In this document: positions 32,303 to 41,049 of the stretch, piece by piece
Layout: every line of letters begins with the position of its first letter
Position numbering within the stretch: the first letter of the stretch is position 1
Source: PALSA-1353 sp050012375
GTDB lineage: Bacteria; Planctomycetota; Phycisphaerae; Tepidisphaerales; Tepidisphaeraceae
Reading direction: 5' to 3'
Length of the DNA: 64,000 nt
Assembly: GCA_050012375.1 (NCBI GenBank)
Contig: JBEKHH010000019.1
Coordinates: 16,283-80,282 of the forward strand
The notes under the pieces: model-generated
What the model was told of the DNA's origin: nothing
The model's input: the letters and a program-made list of their open reading frames with translations, nothing else
The model's database searches: none
Translations under genes and position numbers: made by a program

Positions 32303-33226
32303 ATGGCACGAACGGTCACCACACGGACCATCACCGGGGGCAAAATCCGCCAGACGCTCGGCGAGCTGCGGGAACTGCAGCGCCTGACCGGCTCCGTCAT
32401 CATGCGTCCGCTGTCGCGGCAGTGGCGCATGCGGCGAAAGTGGATCGACGATCGCGACATGCGGATCGTCGCCGGCGAATTCATCAAGCCCAACGACCGC
32501 CTGAGCAGCTTCGAGCGGATCGAAATCTACAACCGGCAATACTGGTTCCGGCTGATCGATTCGTTCTACGGCGATTTTCCCGGACTTCGCGCGGTCCTGG
32601 GGCGGCTCAAATTCAATCGGCTCGCTGGCGCCTATCTGACCGAGCACCCTTCGCGCAGCTACACGATGCGCAACCTGGGCAGGGATTTGCCCCAATTCAT
32701 TCAGAAGCATCCGAAACTTGCAGCGCCCAGATACGAATTGGCGTCGGAAATGGCGCGATTCGAATGGGCGCAGGTGGAGGCGTTCGACGGCCCGGCCCGT
32801 CCGGCCCTGACGGTGGATGACCTTCTGGGCAAGGACCCGGCGAAACTTCGCCTGGCGATTCAGCCGCATATCTCCGTGTTAAAGCTGAAATATCCGGTGG
32901 ACGATTACGTAATCCGGCTGAAGAAGAGCGGCCTGCGCGGCGACGCGAGCAACGCCATCGAAGAAGACTCGCCCGAAGAACGTCGTCCCAAGCGCCGCGT
33001 GCTTATTCCGCGGCCGAAGCAGACTTTCGTGGTAGTGCACCGGCATGACAATTCGCTGTATTACAAGCGGATCGAAGAGCACGGGTATCGGCTCCTGGAC
33101 TCCCTGAGCAAAGGGGCAACGCTTCTCAAGGCGATCAAATCGGCATTCGACAGCAATCCCGATCCTGAGTTGGTAAAAGAGTGGTTTGAGACCTGGACCG
33201 AGCTTGGGTGGTTCTGCAAGGCGTGA
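32303..33226 (+). CDS. bufC: DUF2063 family partner of MNIO
   Basis: A 307-aa protein. The N-terminal DUF2063 (putative DNA-binding) domain reads LQRLTGSVIMRPL, then RLSSFERIEIYNRQYWFRLIDSFYGDFPGLRAVLG, the family core. The C-terminal part (VVVHRHDNSLYYKRIEEHGYRLLDSLSKG) is the usual second domain. In characterised MNIO systems this partner recruits the precursor to the enzyme. It starts five bases after bufB (a GTG at 32294 would overlap the bufB stop), so the two are coupled. No DoxX-like bufD follows. Confidence 0.92.
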   Translation: MARTVTTRTITGGKIRQTLGELRELQRLTGSVIMRPLSRQWRMRRKWIDDRDMRIVAGEFIKPNDRLSSFERIEIYNRQYWFRLIDSFYGDFPGLRAVLGRLKFNRLAGAYLTEHPSRSYTMRNLGRDLPQFIQKHPKLAAPRYELASEMARFEWAQVEAFDGPARPALTVDDLLGKDPAKLRLAIQPHISVLKLKYPVDDYVIRLKKSGLRGDASNAIEEDSPEERRPKRRVLIPRPKQTFVVVHRHDNSLYYKRIEEHGYRLLDSLSKGATLLKAIKSAFDSNPDPELVKEWFETWTELGWFCKA

Positions 33227-33315
33227 TCGCGCTCGACTTGGCAAGGATCGACGAGGCGTACAAATTTTGGTACACTAGGGCGGATAGCGAGAAGGAGATT
33301 GATGTAGGCGGCGTC

Positions 33316-33597
33316 ATGAAGAAAAAGCATTTGGGTTCCAATTTTGAAGATTTTCTTGAAACGGAAGGCATTCTCGAAGAATGCCGCGCGTCGGCGATCA
33401 AGTTCAAACTTGCTCATGAGCTTGAAAAAGCCATGAGTCAGCAAAATATCAGCAAGGCCGAAATGGCCAAGCGTCTCAAAACCAGCCGAACGGGCATCGA
33501 TCGTTTGCTCGATCCCGACAACACGTCGATCACGCTGAACACGATGGCCAAGGTTGCACATCTCCTGGGAAAGCGGATTGATTTCGCCCTGCGGTGA
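33316..33597 (+). CDS. XRE-family helix-turn-helix protein
   Basis: A 93-aa protein with a helix-turn-helix at about 40-90: LEKAMSQQNISKAEMAKRLKTSRTGIDRLLDPDN and TLNTMAKVAHLLGKRIDFAL. This type often acts as antitoxin and repressor beside a HigB/RelE-like toxin, but no toxin gene is seen directly before or after it. It lies 89 bases after bufC on the same strand. The start at MKKKHLGSNFEDFL is preferred over longer frames that overlap bufC. Confidence 0.78.
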   Translation: MKKKHLGSNFEDFLETEGILEECRASAIKFKLAHELEKAMSQQNISKAEMAKRLKTSRTGIDRLLDPDNTSITLNTMAKVAHLLGKRIDFALR

Positions 33598-33644
33598 ACA
33601 CAATATCGGCATCGGGCAGGGAAATTCCCCCGCATTCTTCTTAA

Positions 33645-34052
33645 TCAGGCGGGAACGATATTGAACGTGCCGCCGTCCGAGAGGCGGTATATGCGGAAGT
33701 CGCTGTCCAGCGTAAATAATGTGCGGTCACCCAACGCTTCGGCAACGGCGACGAGTGAGGCGTCCGCCAAATCCATCGGGACATTCTGATAACGATCCAT
33801 CAACGCCGCCATTTGCCTTGGCTCGCCGGCGCCGTGCTCATGCAATCGCACAATGCCACGGTTCAGCAAGGCCCAGAGATGATCTTGCAACCGGTATCCG
33901 CCGATGCGTCCGACGAGGTACATCGCCTCGACGAAACACGCCCATGTTGAAACTATGGGAGCCGCCGAAGATTCCAGCACCGCCTGGCATCGCGCATGTG
34001 TCGGTTGATTGCGGTCACAAAGTGACACGAGCGGCCCCGCGTCAACGAGCAT
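33645..34052 (-). CDS. vapC: VapC-type PIN domain toxin
   Basis: A 135-aa PIN ribonuclease. The acidic active-site residues are in place: Asp4 (MLVDAGPLVSL), Glu43 (CFVEAMYLVG), Asp near 94 (MDLADASLVAVAEA) and Asp near 115 (FTLDSDFRIYR). VapC toxins cut tRNA or rRNA. The start overlaps the stop of the upstream antitoxin gene by one base. Confidence 0.9.
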   Translation of the reverse strand: MLVDAGPLVSLCDRNQPTHARCQAVLESSAAPIVSTWACFVEAMYLVGRIGGYRLQDHLWALLNRGIVRLHEHGAGEPRQMAALMDRYQNVPMDLADASLVAVAEALGDRTLFTLDSDFRIYRLSDGGTFNIVPA

Positions 34053-34315
34053 TACAGCACCAATCCTTGCTTGCGGAATTTTTCAACCAAGCCATCCCCA
34101 AAGGCGCTGGGCACGACATTGCCAAGTGGCGCGATTTCCAAGGCATCCCCTTCGGCCAGCCAGCGGCGGATTTCCGCCGGCATGGATGAACCGACCGTCT
34201 TCTCATCGGAGAGCACAGTCACTCGGACCCGCCGACCGGCGAACTGGTCGGGGTGCCGGATCAGTTCGTCCCATTGCCCTTCGATTTGATTGAATTGGTC
34301 AGGATTTGCAGCCAT
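34052..34315 (-). CDS. VapB-like antitoxin
   Basis: An 87-aa protein directly upstream of and overlapping vapC by one base. A beta-strand region RRVRVTVLSDEK is followed by MPAEIRRWLAEGDAL and a C-terminal FGDGLVEKFRKQGLVL helix that would bind the toxin. I do not assign it to a specific antitoxin fold. Gene order and overlap make the role likely. Confidence 0.75.
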   Translation of the reverse strand: MAANPDQFNQIEGQWDELIRHPDQFAGRRVRVTVLSDEKTVGSSMPAEIRRWLAEGDALEIAPLGNVVPSAFGDGLVEKFRKQGLVL

Positions 34316-34358
34316 ACCGGGATTGTAACAAGGGAATTCCCCCCGGCACCCTGCAAAA

Positions 34359-34432
34359 TACCCCCGGCAAGGCTCGAACTTGCGACCTACGCTTTAGGAA
34401 AGCGTCGCTCTATCCAACTGAGCTACGGGGGC
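34359..34432 (-). tRNA. tRNA-Arg (CCT)
   Basis: On the minus strand: acceptor GCCCCCG/CGGGGGT with a G-U first pair, anticodon stem ACGCT/AGCGT around TTCCTAA with anticodon CCT, T arm GCAAG-TTCGAGC-CTTGC, discriminator A. The arms closely resemble those of tRNA-Arg(TCT) at 18925-18998. It lies 67 bases downstream of an acyltransferase gene on the same strand. Confidence 0.96.
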
Positions 34433-34499
34433 GTAGCGGCTAATAGTTTACGCCCGCCGGCTGTTTGCCGCTATATTGTTTCTGACAATGATCTCGTTG

Positions 34500-35816
34500 T
34501 CAGCTTTCCGATGCGCGCACGCGGGCGGCTGTCATGAACGGCCGCTCGAAGATGATGTGGAACAACCAGGTTGCAACGCCGACGATCATGCCCCCCACCG
34601 TCAACATCGCGCCGAACTGCGTCCACGGCCCCAACTGCATGCGGTCCAGCCCCAGCTTCAGCACGGCCAGGATCGGATCGTGAATCAGATACAGCGAATA
34701 GGAAGCGACGCCAACGTGAACCAGCCAGCGTGAGGAAAGCCATCGCACCAGAAAATGCGGTTGATCCGACGCTTTTGACGCGGCGGCGAAGACCAAGAAG
34801 CACGCGCTTGACGCTCCGACGATGATGTCGAATGCCCAGAGATAGGGCCAGAGCCCGGGAATTCCATCGACGGTAAGGAATCTCAACATGCCGAAGGCGC
34901 ATTCAAACGTGATGACGGTGGAGATGGCCAGGAGGATTGCCGCCAGCCAGCCGATCATTTGCGCAGAGCGATGCGGTAAATCGCGTGGGGGTGCGGCGGC
35001 GGCGGCGCCCATCGCGAACAGCCCCAGTAACCAGGGCGCAGCCGCGTGTCCTTTGCCGGTCAAGAAGTAGAATCCCAAGCCGATGCCAAGCCCCACCGCG
35101 ATGCAGCCAGCGCTGCCGAGCCGCCGCCAGACCGGCAGCAGGATCAGGGGAAACAGGAAATAGATCTGCCATTCAGTGGCGATGGTCCACATCGGCGGAT
35201 CGATCTTCGACGCCCAATTCCAGGAGAGATTGTGAACGAGCAACAGATGTGCGGCGAGATCCTGTGCGCCCAGGGCCGGATTTTTGTTTCCGAATGCCGG
35301 TCCGGCATCCACCCACTCCGGGCTGAGCGGTCCTCGGAGCGGAGGGATGAGAAGAATCAGGGCGATGGAAAATGCGAGCGAGGCATAATACGGGGGCAGA
35401 ATACGTTTGGCGCGGCGGCGGATGTATGCCCAGGTTCCGCCGGGGATTTGTCCGGCGCCTTCCCGAACCACGGGGCGCATGAGCAAGTATCCGGACAAGA
35501 CGATGAACAGCGCGACAGCCGACCGGCCCGGAAACAGCCAGCCGAGCACGATGACGAATTTCGCCTGCCAGCCGGTGAGATTCGTCCCCCAGAGGGTATG
35601 GAAGTAGACGTGCTGGAGGGTCACGACAATCGCCGCCAGGCCGCGGAGCCCTTCCAGGTATTTGAGATTTTGAGCGGGCTTTGGTCGATCTTGGAATTCA
35701 ATGGATTGCGCGCCGATCGGCGAGGTGGGTCCTGTCGGTTCAACGGGCCGAACCGTCGGCTCAGCCGCATTGGCGCGGAATGCGAGAGAATCGTTAATTG
35801 CCAAATCTCCGGCCAT
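34500..35816 (-). CDS. Membrane acyltransferase 3, paralog of 17779-18963
   Basis: A 438-aa integral membrane acyltransferase. Signature motifs are GLRGLAAIVVTLQHVYFH, FIVLSGYLLMRPVV and YIRRRAKRILPPYYASLAFS. The stretch LGLGFYFLTGKGHAAAPWLLGLFA-like region is nearly the same as in the first paralog. An extra N-terminal segment of about 50 residues is hydrophilic. The start is uncertain: MAGDLAIND at 35816 is chosen, MKNGLLIW at 35861 is possible. It would acylate surface glycans. Upstream the cysteine-synthase gene is divergent; 35817-36038 shows only leaders. Confidence 0.87.
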   Translation of the reverse strand: MAGDLAINDSLAFRANAAEPTVRPVEPTGPTSPIGAQSIEFQDRPKPAQNLKYLEGLRGLAAIVVTLQHVYFHTLWGTNLTGWQAKFVIVLGWLFPGRSAVALFIVLSGYLLMRPVVREGAGQIPGGTWAYIRRRAKRILPPYYASLAFSIALILLIPPLRGPLSPEWVDAGPAFGNKNPALGAQDLAAHLLLVHNLSWNWASKIDPPMWTIATEWQIYFLFPLILLPVWRRLGSAGCIAVGLGIGLGFYFLTGKGHAAAPWLLGLFAMGAAAAAPPRDLPHRSAQMIGWLAAILLAISTVITFECAFGMLRFLTVDGIPGLWPYLWAFDIIVGASSACFLVFAAASKASDQPHFLVRWLSSRWLVHVGVASYSLYLIHDPILAVLKLGLDRMQLGPWTQFGAMLTVGGMIVGVATWLFHIIFERPFMTAARVRASES

Positions 35817-36038
35817 TTGTTTCCCGGCCACTTCGATCCAAATGAGAAGACCATTCTTCATATTGCGGAAATGCCCGTCTTTCAAAGAAAAAAATGAGAT
35901 TTTGGGACGATTTTGCCAGTTTTGCAGGCGAGGCGGGCTGGGTATGGGGATATGGGAAGACAATTCGGTCTGCAGCAAGTCGATCCAGCCAGACGCGGTC
36001 GTTACAATGCCGCTCAGGCTGATCCCGCAAGGAGGCGC

Positions 36039-37424
36039 ATGTCCTTTCCGTCCAACGTCCTTGGCTTAATCGGCAACACGCCGATGCTGCCGGTCCGATC
36101 ATTCGACACGGGTCTTTGCACATTGCTGGTGAAGCTGGAGAGCCAAAACCCGGGCGGCTCCATTAAGGACCGCATTGGCCGGTCCATGATCGAAGCGGCT
36201 GAAGCGGAAGGAAAGATCGGCCCCGGCTCGATGCTGGTCGAAGCGACGGCCGGGAACACGGGGCTGGGACTGGCGTTGGTGGCGGCGATCAAGGGATATC
36301 GCCTCACGCTGGTCATCCCGGACAAAATGAGCCGGGAAAAACTTCTGCATCTGCGTGCGCTGGGCGCGACGATCGTGATGAGTCGGTCCGATGTCGCCAA
36401 GGGGCATCCGCAATATTACCAGGACCTTGCCGAACGCCTCGCCGCCGAAACACCGGGCGCTTTCTACATCAATCAGTTCAACAACCCGGCCAATCCGCTT
36501 GCCCACGAGCAAAGCACCGGCCCGGAAATCTGGGAGCAAACGGACCATAAGGTGGATGCGGTCGTATGCGGGGTCGGTTCGGGCGGGACGATCACCGGCT
36601 TAAGCCGATTCTTCGCCAAGGCGGCGCCGCAGGTGGCGATGGTGCTGGCCGATCCGGTTGGGTCGGTGCTGGCGGATTATGTACGCACGAAAAAAATCGG
36701 CACGGCCGGCTCGTGGCTGGTTGAAGGGATCGGCGAGGATTTTTTGCCGCGCATCGCGGATCTGAGCCGGGTATCGGCAGCTTACAGCATCTCCGACGCC
36801 GAATCGCTTCAAACGGTGCGCTTGCTGCTGAAACAGGAGGGAATCCTGGCCGGTTCCAGCAGCGGCACGCTGATCGCCGCCGCGATTCGCTATTGCCGCG
36901 AGCAGACCCAACCCAGGACCGTCGTCACTTTCGTCTGCGATTCAGGAAGCAAATACCTCACCAAGGTCTTTAACGATTTTTGGATGGCGGACCAGGGACT
37001 GGGCGGCCGGCCGGTGCACGGCGATCTGCGCGACCTCATCAGCCGATCTTTTCGTGAAGGCGCGGTTGTCGCCGTCGCGCCGGACGACCCGCTCACGGTC
37101 ACGTACGCGCGAATGCGGCTTTACGACGTTTCGCAGTTGGCCGTCGTCGATGGGGAGAAGCTGGTCGGCATCGTTGACGAGGGGGACCTTCTGATGGCGG
37201 TTCGGCGTGATGACGCGGCGTTTGACCGGCCGGTGCGCCAGGTGATGACCCCCAACATCCGGAGCATCGACTATCGGGCGAGCATCGAAGAGCTGATGCC
37301 CATTCTGGATGCGGGGCTGGTTGCCGTGGTGAATGACGCGCAGGGCTTCCATGGCCTGATTACGCGCATCGACGTGCTTAATTTTCTGCGCAACGAACAC
37401 GGGAAGAAAAAGGATCGAACATGA
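36039..37424 (+). CDS. Cystathionine beta-synthase / cysteine synthase with CBS domains
   Basis: A 461-aa PLP enzyme. The catalytic fold-type II domain (about 5-320) has the PLP Lys43 in NPGGSIKDRIG, ATAGNTGLGLA and the phosphate loop GVGSGGTITG. Two CBS domains follow (about 340-455: VSQLAVVDGEKLVGIVDEGD and GLVAVVNDAQGFHGLITRID), as in cystathionine beta-synthases. The product could be cystathionine or cysteine. GGAGG precedes the ATG at 36039. Its stop overlaps the start of the gamma-lyase gene by four bases (ATGA), so the pair likely makes cysteine from homocysteine. Confidence 0.93.
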   Translation: MSFPSNVLGLIGNTPMLPVRSFDTGLCTLLVKLESQNPGGSIKDRIGRSMIEAAEAEGKIGPGSMLVEATAGNTGLGLALVAAIKGYRLTLVIPDKMSREKLLHLRALGATIVMSRSDVAKGHPQYYQDLAERLAAETPGAFYINQFNNPANPLAHEQSTGPEIWEQTDHKVDAVVCGVGSGGTITGLSRFFAKAAPQVAMVLADPVGSVLADYVRTKKIGTAGSWLVEGIGEDFLPRIADLSRVSAAYSISDAESLQTVRLLLKQEGILAGSSSGTLIAAAIRYCREQTQPRTVVTFVCDSGSKYLTKVFNDFWMADQGLGGRPVHGDLRDLISRSFREGAVVAVAPDDPLTVTYARMRLYDVSQLAVVDGEKLVGIVDEGDLLMAVRRDDAAFDRPVRQVMTPNIRSIDYRASIEELMPILDAGLVAVVNDAQGFHGLITRIDVLNFLRNEHGKKKDRT

Positions 37425-38635
37425 CGTCTCCCGACGCCCCATTGCCGCGAAACCAGGTCCTGCCCGACGAGGGGCCGCGGGCGCACTTCGCCACGCGCGC
37501 GATTCATGCCGGGCAGGTCCCCGATCCCCTGACCGGCGCGGTCATGCCGCCCATTTACGCCACCAGCACGTTCAAGCAGCAGTCCCCGGGGGTTCACAAG
37601 GGGCTGGACTACGGCCGAAGCCACAACCCCACGCGATGGGCGTTTGAGCGCTGCGTGGCCGATCTCGAAGATGGAAAGATCGGCTTTGCGTTCGCGTCGG
37701 GTCTGGCGGCGATCGCAACGGTCCTGGAGCTGCTCGAGGCCGGCTCGCACATCATCGCCGGCGATGATTTGTACGGCGGAACGTTCCGGCTCTTCGAGGG
37801 AGTGCGCCGGCAAAGCGCCGGCCTGGAATTTTCTTACGTCGATCCCGCCGATATCAGCGCCGTTGAGCGGGCCATCCGGCCCAATACGCGGATGCTCTGG
37901 GTCGAAACGCCCAGCAATCCGCTTTTGAAGCTCGCCGACCTGACCGCGCTGGGGAAGATTGCCAGGAAACACAATCTCATTGCAGTTGCCGACAACACTT
38001 TTGCGACCCCCTATCTTCAGCGCCCGCTGGCTTTCGGTTTCGATGTCGTCGTGCATAGCGTGACGAAATATCTCAACGGGCACAGCGACATGATCGGCGG
38101 AGTCGCGGTGGTCGGGGATAATTCCATCGTCGCCCAGCGGCTGGGATTCCTGCAAAACGCGATCGGGGGAATCTCCGGCCCGTTCGATAGCTTCCTGGCG
38201 CTCCGCGGAGTGAAAACCCTGGCGATCCGCATGGACCGCTCGTGCGAAAACGCCCTGCAAATCGCCCGGTTTCTCGAATCGCACAAGGGTGTCCAGCGCG
38301 TGCTCTATCCGGGCTTGCCGAGCCATCCGCAATACGAGTTGGCCCAGCGGCAGATGTCCAGCGGCGGCGGGATGGTGAGCGCGATCCTTGCGGGCGGACT
38401 TGCCGGCGCCCGGCGATTTTTGGAGAGGTGCCGGCTGTTTACGCTTGCGGAGAGCCTCGGCGGAGTGGAAAGCCTCGTGGAGCATCCGGGCTTGATGACG
38501 CACGCCAGCATTCCGCCGGAACGACGCGCGCAAATCGGCATCGATGACGGATTGGTTCGATTATCGGTGGGGATCGAAGATGCCCGCGATCTGATAAGCG
38601 ATTTGGAGTTTGCGCTCGGGGCAACCGCATTTTAA
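37421..38635 (+). CDS. Cystathionine gamma-lyase/gamma-synthase
   Basis: A 404-aa PLP enzyme of the Cys/Met metabolism family. Motifs: FATRAIHAGQVPDP at the start, DYGRSHNPTRWAFERCVADLE, ADNTFATPYLQRPLAFGFD and the PLP lysine in VVHSVTKYLNGHSDMIGG (about residue 213), then AESLGGVESLVEHPGLMTHAS. Coupling to the CBS-like gene favours the gamma-lyase (reverse transsulfuration) role; gamma-synthase activity cannot be excluded. Confidence 0.93.
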   Translation: MTSPDAPLPRNQVLPDEGPRAHFATRAIHAGQVPDPLTGAVMPPIYATSTFKQQSPGVHKGLDYGRSHNPTRWAFERCVADLEDGKIGFAFASGLAAIATVLELLEAGSHIIAGDDLYGGTFRLFEGVRRQSAGLEFSYVDPADISAVERAIRPNTRMLWVETPSNPLLKLADLTALGKIARKHNLIAVADNTFATPYLQRPLAFGFDVVVHSVTKYLNGHSDMIGGVAVVGDNSIVAQRLGFLQNAIGGISGPFDSFLALRGVKTLAIRMDRSCENALQIARFLESHKGVQRVLYPGLPSHPQYELAQRQMSSGGGMVSAILAGGLAGARRFLERCRLFTLAESLGGVESLVEHPGLMTHASIPPERRAQIGIDDGLVRLSVGIEDARDLISDLEFALGATAF

Positions 38636-38690
38636 CTTCTCGCGCGGAATTTGTCGGTAACGGAAGCGCGACGGTTAGACGGCTGGGGGA

Positions 38691-38878
38691 CTGAATCGGC
38701 GGCAACGAGGGCGAATAAACGAAGATGATGATGATCGGTTGAATTCTTCGTGACGGCCGAAGGCGCCAGCGCGAATGTAACAGGCGCTGCCGCCGATCGT
38801 CACGAAGAATTGAACCGATCATCTTCTTGCATCTTCTTGATTGATTTGCCCTCGTTCGGGCCGATTGCGTCACGCACC
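38691..38878. repeat. Long palindromic repeat family, short copy 2
   Basis: This 188-bp version keeps only the outer arms: ACGAGGGCGAATAAACGAAG and ATGATCGGTTGAATTCTTCG on the left, their inverted counterparts on the right ending GATTGCGTCACGCACC. The inner part present in copies 1 and 3 is missing. The flanking gap 38636-38962 holds no gene. Confidence 0.8.
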
Positions 38879-38962
38879 TCTCACCACGCGCCCGCCGGCG
38901 GCGCTGCTTGAAATCCTGCTTCCCACGCGATACCGTTCCTTGCCCTGTTGCGGAGTTGAATT

Positions 38963-40168
38963 ATGTTTCCCCTCGCTGAGCGAATGAAGCTGATTTCCGA
39001 ATCGATCACCCTGGCGATCAGCGCCAAGGCCAATGCGATGAAAAAGGCCGGGATCGACGTGGTCGGCTTCGGGGCCGGGGAGCCGGATTTTGATACCCCC
39101 GCGTTTATCAAGGAGGCCGCCAAGGCCGCCCTGGATAAGGGGCAAACCAAATACACCCCGGCTCCGTGCATCCCTGAACTGAGGGAGGCCATCGCCAAGA
39201 AATTCAACGTCGAGAATGGGCTGCCGTACCAAGCCGATCAGATCACGACCGGCTCGGGAGGCAAGCATTGCCTGTATATGGCCTTCATGGCGGTGCTGAA
39301 TCCGGGCGATGAGGTGATTATTCCAACCCCGTACTGGGTGAGCTATCCGGAGCAGGTGAAGTTGGCGGGGGGAGTTTGCAAATTCGTCCGCGGCGAGGAG
39401 GCGAGCGGATTCAAGATTTCGCCGGCGCAGCTTGAGGCGGCGATCACGCCGAAAGCCAGGGTGCTGATCATCAACAGCCCCAACAATCCGGGCGGGCACG
39501 CGTATTCGCCGGCGGAATTGAAAGCACTGGCGGAGGTCGTCGCCAAACACCGCCAACTAGTCGTCTTCTCCGATGAGATCTATGAGAAGCTGGTCTACGA
39601 CGGGATGAAATCAGCCAGCTTTGCCACCCTGCACCCGGACCTGCTGGAGCGCACGCTGACGTTCAACTGTCACAGCAAGAGTTTTGCGATGACCGGCTGG
39701 CGGGTTGGATACATCGGCGGCCCGAAGACCGTGATCGACGCGATCAACAAGCTACAGAGCCAGATGACCAGCCATATCACCAGCTTCACGCAGGTTCCGG
39801 CGGCGCTTGCGCTGACCGATCCGCGCGGGGCCGAGAGCACCGAGCAGATGCGCAAGCAATTCGAGAAGCGTGGCCGGCACCTTTGGGAGCGATTGACGGC
39901 GTTGCCGAAAATCACCTGTGTCCGGCCGCAGGGGGCGTTTTATGTGTTTCCCAATGTCGGCGCATATTTCGGCAAAAGCGCCGGCGGGAGCAGGATCACC
40001 GACGCGGTGAGTTTTGCCGCCGCTCTACTGGAGCAGAGCCACGTGGCGGTGGTCCCCGGAAATGACAGCGGATTCGACACGCATGTGCGCCTGAGCTTTG
40101 CCACCAGCATGGAGCAGATCGACAAGGGCGTGGACCGGATTGGCGAGTTTTTGAAAAAGCTGGGTTAA
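38963..40168 (+). CDS. PLP-dependent class I aminotransferase (aspartate aminotransferase type)
   Basis: A 401-aa fold-type I aminotransferase, full length. Landmarks are VVGFGAGEPDFDTPAFIKEAA, INSPNNPGGHAYS, VFSDEIYEKLVYDG and the PLP Lys (about 236) in NCHSKSFAMTGWRVGYIGG, with substrate-binding Arg in HVRLSFATSMEQI. It fits subgroup I-beta aspartate/prephenate aminotransferases. It is monocistronic with GCGGAG before the ATG. Confidence 0.93.
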   Translation: MFPLAERMKLISESITLAISAKANAMKKAGIDVVGFGAGEPDFDTPAFIKEAAKAALDKGQTKYTPAPCIPELREAIAKKFNVENGLPYQADQITTGSGGKHCLYMAFMAVLNPGDEVIIPTPYWVSYPEQVKLAGGVCKFVRGEEASGFKISPAQLEAAITPKARVLIINSPNNPGGHAYSPAELKALAEVVAKHRQLVVFSDEIYEKLVYDGMKSASFATLHPDLLERTLTFNCHSKSFAMTGWRVGYIGGPKTVIDAINKLQSQMTSHITSFTQVPAALALTDPRGAESTEQMRKQFEKRGRHLWERLTALPKITCVRPQGAFYVFPNVGAYFGKSAGGSRITDAVSFAAALLEQSHVAVVPGNDSGFDTHVRLSFATSMEQIDKGVDRIGEFLKKLG

Positions 40169-40196
40169 ATAGGCGGTTGCGATTCTCCATCCAAAG

Positions 40197-40252
40197 AACG
40201 CGCTCCCCGTTCGGCTGAGCCCACGGCCGAAGCCTTCGGGTCGCGGCTAAAC
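40197..40252 (+). repeat. CGCGGCTAAAC repeat, expanded copy 5
   Basis: The usual ends (AACGCGCTCCCC and GGGTCGCGGCTAAAC) are separated by an extra 26 bases that form their own small hairpin (TTCGGC...GCCGAA). It lies 29 bases after the aminotransferase stop. Confidence 0.7.
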
Positions 40253-40281
40253 GGGATACGGGTTCGGGTGGTGCGATTTCG

Positions 40282-40650
40282 TTAATTAACGCGCGCTTGC
40301 TGTTTGCCGGTTAGATTGTCCGTTCTCGATTGGGTGGCGTCGGGGATTTGGACGACGGTGCCTTTGATGCGCAGGCCGGTCAGGAAGAAATCATCGTCGT
40401 AATAGACGACGGCGTCGATCATGAGGTTTCCGCCGCCCGACTTGAGGGCCATTTCCAGCGGCTCCTTCAAGTTGACGCCCATGCCAAACCACCACATCTT
40501 TTTCCCTTCACAGCCCTGCTTGTTGGGAAGCTTGGTGATGTCGAGGTCGTGGGCAACCAGGGTCCTGGAAGAAATGGCGGTGAAATCACCCACGCGGGTT
40601 TCGCAGCCGGTCGCCGCGAGAAAAAGGCCGCACAGTATTGCAGTTTTCAT
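40282..40650 (-). CDS. Small lipoprotein, paralog of the next gene
   Basis: A 122-aa lipoprotein. The signal MKTAILCGLFLAATGC has a lipobox with Cys16. The mature part (VGDFTAISSRTL onward) ends with the alternating strands LMIDAVVYYDDDFFLTGLRIKG. It is distantly similar to the protein at 40693-41049: both start xGxF after the lipobox, have a W-F turn, then xxLxxAxxxAxxxG and a final VV-G strand. Similar pairs occur in diverse bacteria without a known role. Confidence 0.78.
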   Translation of the reverse strand: MKTAILCGLFLAATGCETRVGDFTAISSRTLVAHDLDITKLPNKQGCEGKKMWWFGMGVNLKEPLEMALKSGGGNLMIDAVVYYDDDFFLTGLRIKGTVVQIPDATQSRTDNLTGKQQARVN

Positions 40651-40692
40651 TCGCACTGTTGTCTCCTTGCCTGACAGAAGCGTCACTGGAAA

Positions 40693-41049
40693 TTACTTCG
40701 AAAGGGGATTTCCGGTGACGACGAACTTAAATTGGTTAACCACAAGAGCGTTCCAAGTGTCGGCCTCGACGTGGGCGTTTGCCAAAGCGACGCCGTCGCC
40801 CTTGTCCTCGGCGTGGTCGGTGGCGGTCTTCAGGCTGGGCATATCGCCGAGATAGAACCACTGGTAGGTCGCGTCCTCTCCGGAAACCTTCGGTATGTTC
40901 GAGGCGGCCGGGGTGTTGATGTTGGTGAGGTCCACGGCTTTGGTGGCCAGGAGCGGAAAACTGCCGAGGTCGGTGGTACAGCCGCACAATAACAGGAGCG
41001 GCGCGGCCAGGGCGGCCGCGGGCAAAAGCAGGCTTGCGTATCGGTGCAT
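40693..41049 (-). CDS. Small lipoprotein, tandem paralog
   Basis: A 118-aa lipoprotein with signal MHRYASLLLPAAALAAPLL and a lipobox ending LLCGC. The mature domain has LGSFPLLATKAVDL, YQWFYLGDMPSLKTATDHAE and ends NQFKFVVTGNPL. It lies 42 bases upstream of its paralog on the same strand, so the two are probably one operon from a tandem duplication. Function is unknown. Confidence 0.75.
   Translation of the reverse strand: MHRYASLLLPAAALAAPLLLLCGCTTDLGSFPLLATKAVDLTNINTPAASNIPKVSGEDATYQWFYLGDMPSLKTATDHAEDKGDGVALANAHVEADTWNALVVNQFKFVVTGNPLSK

Noticed and set aside
35979..36038. Possible SAM or cysteine-responsive riboswitch before the cystathionine synthase gene
   Set aside because: The leader is short and shows no known riboswitch core.
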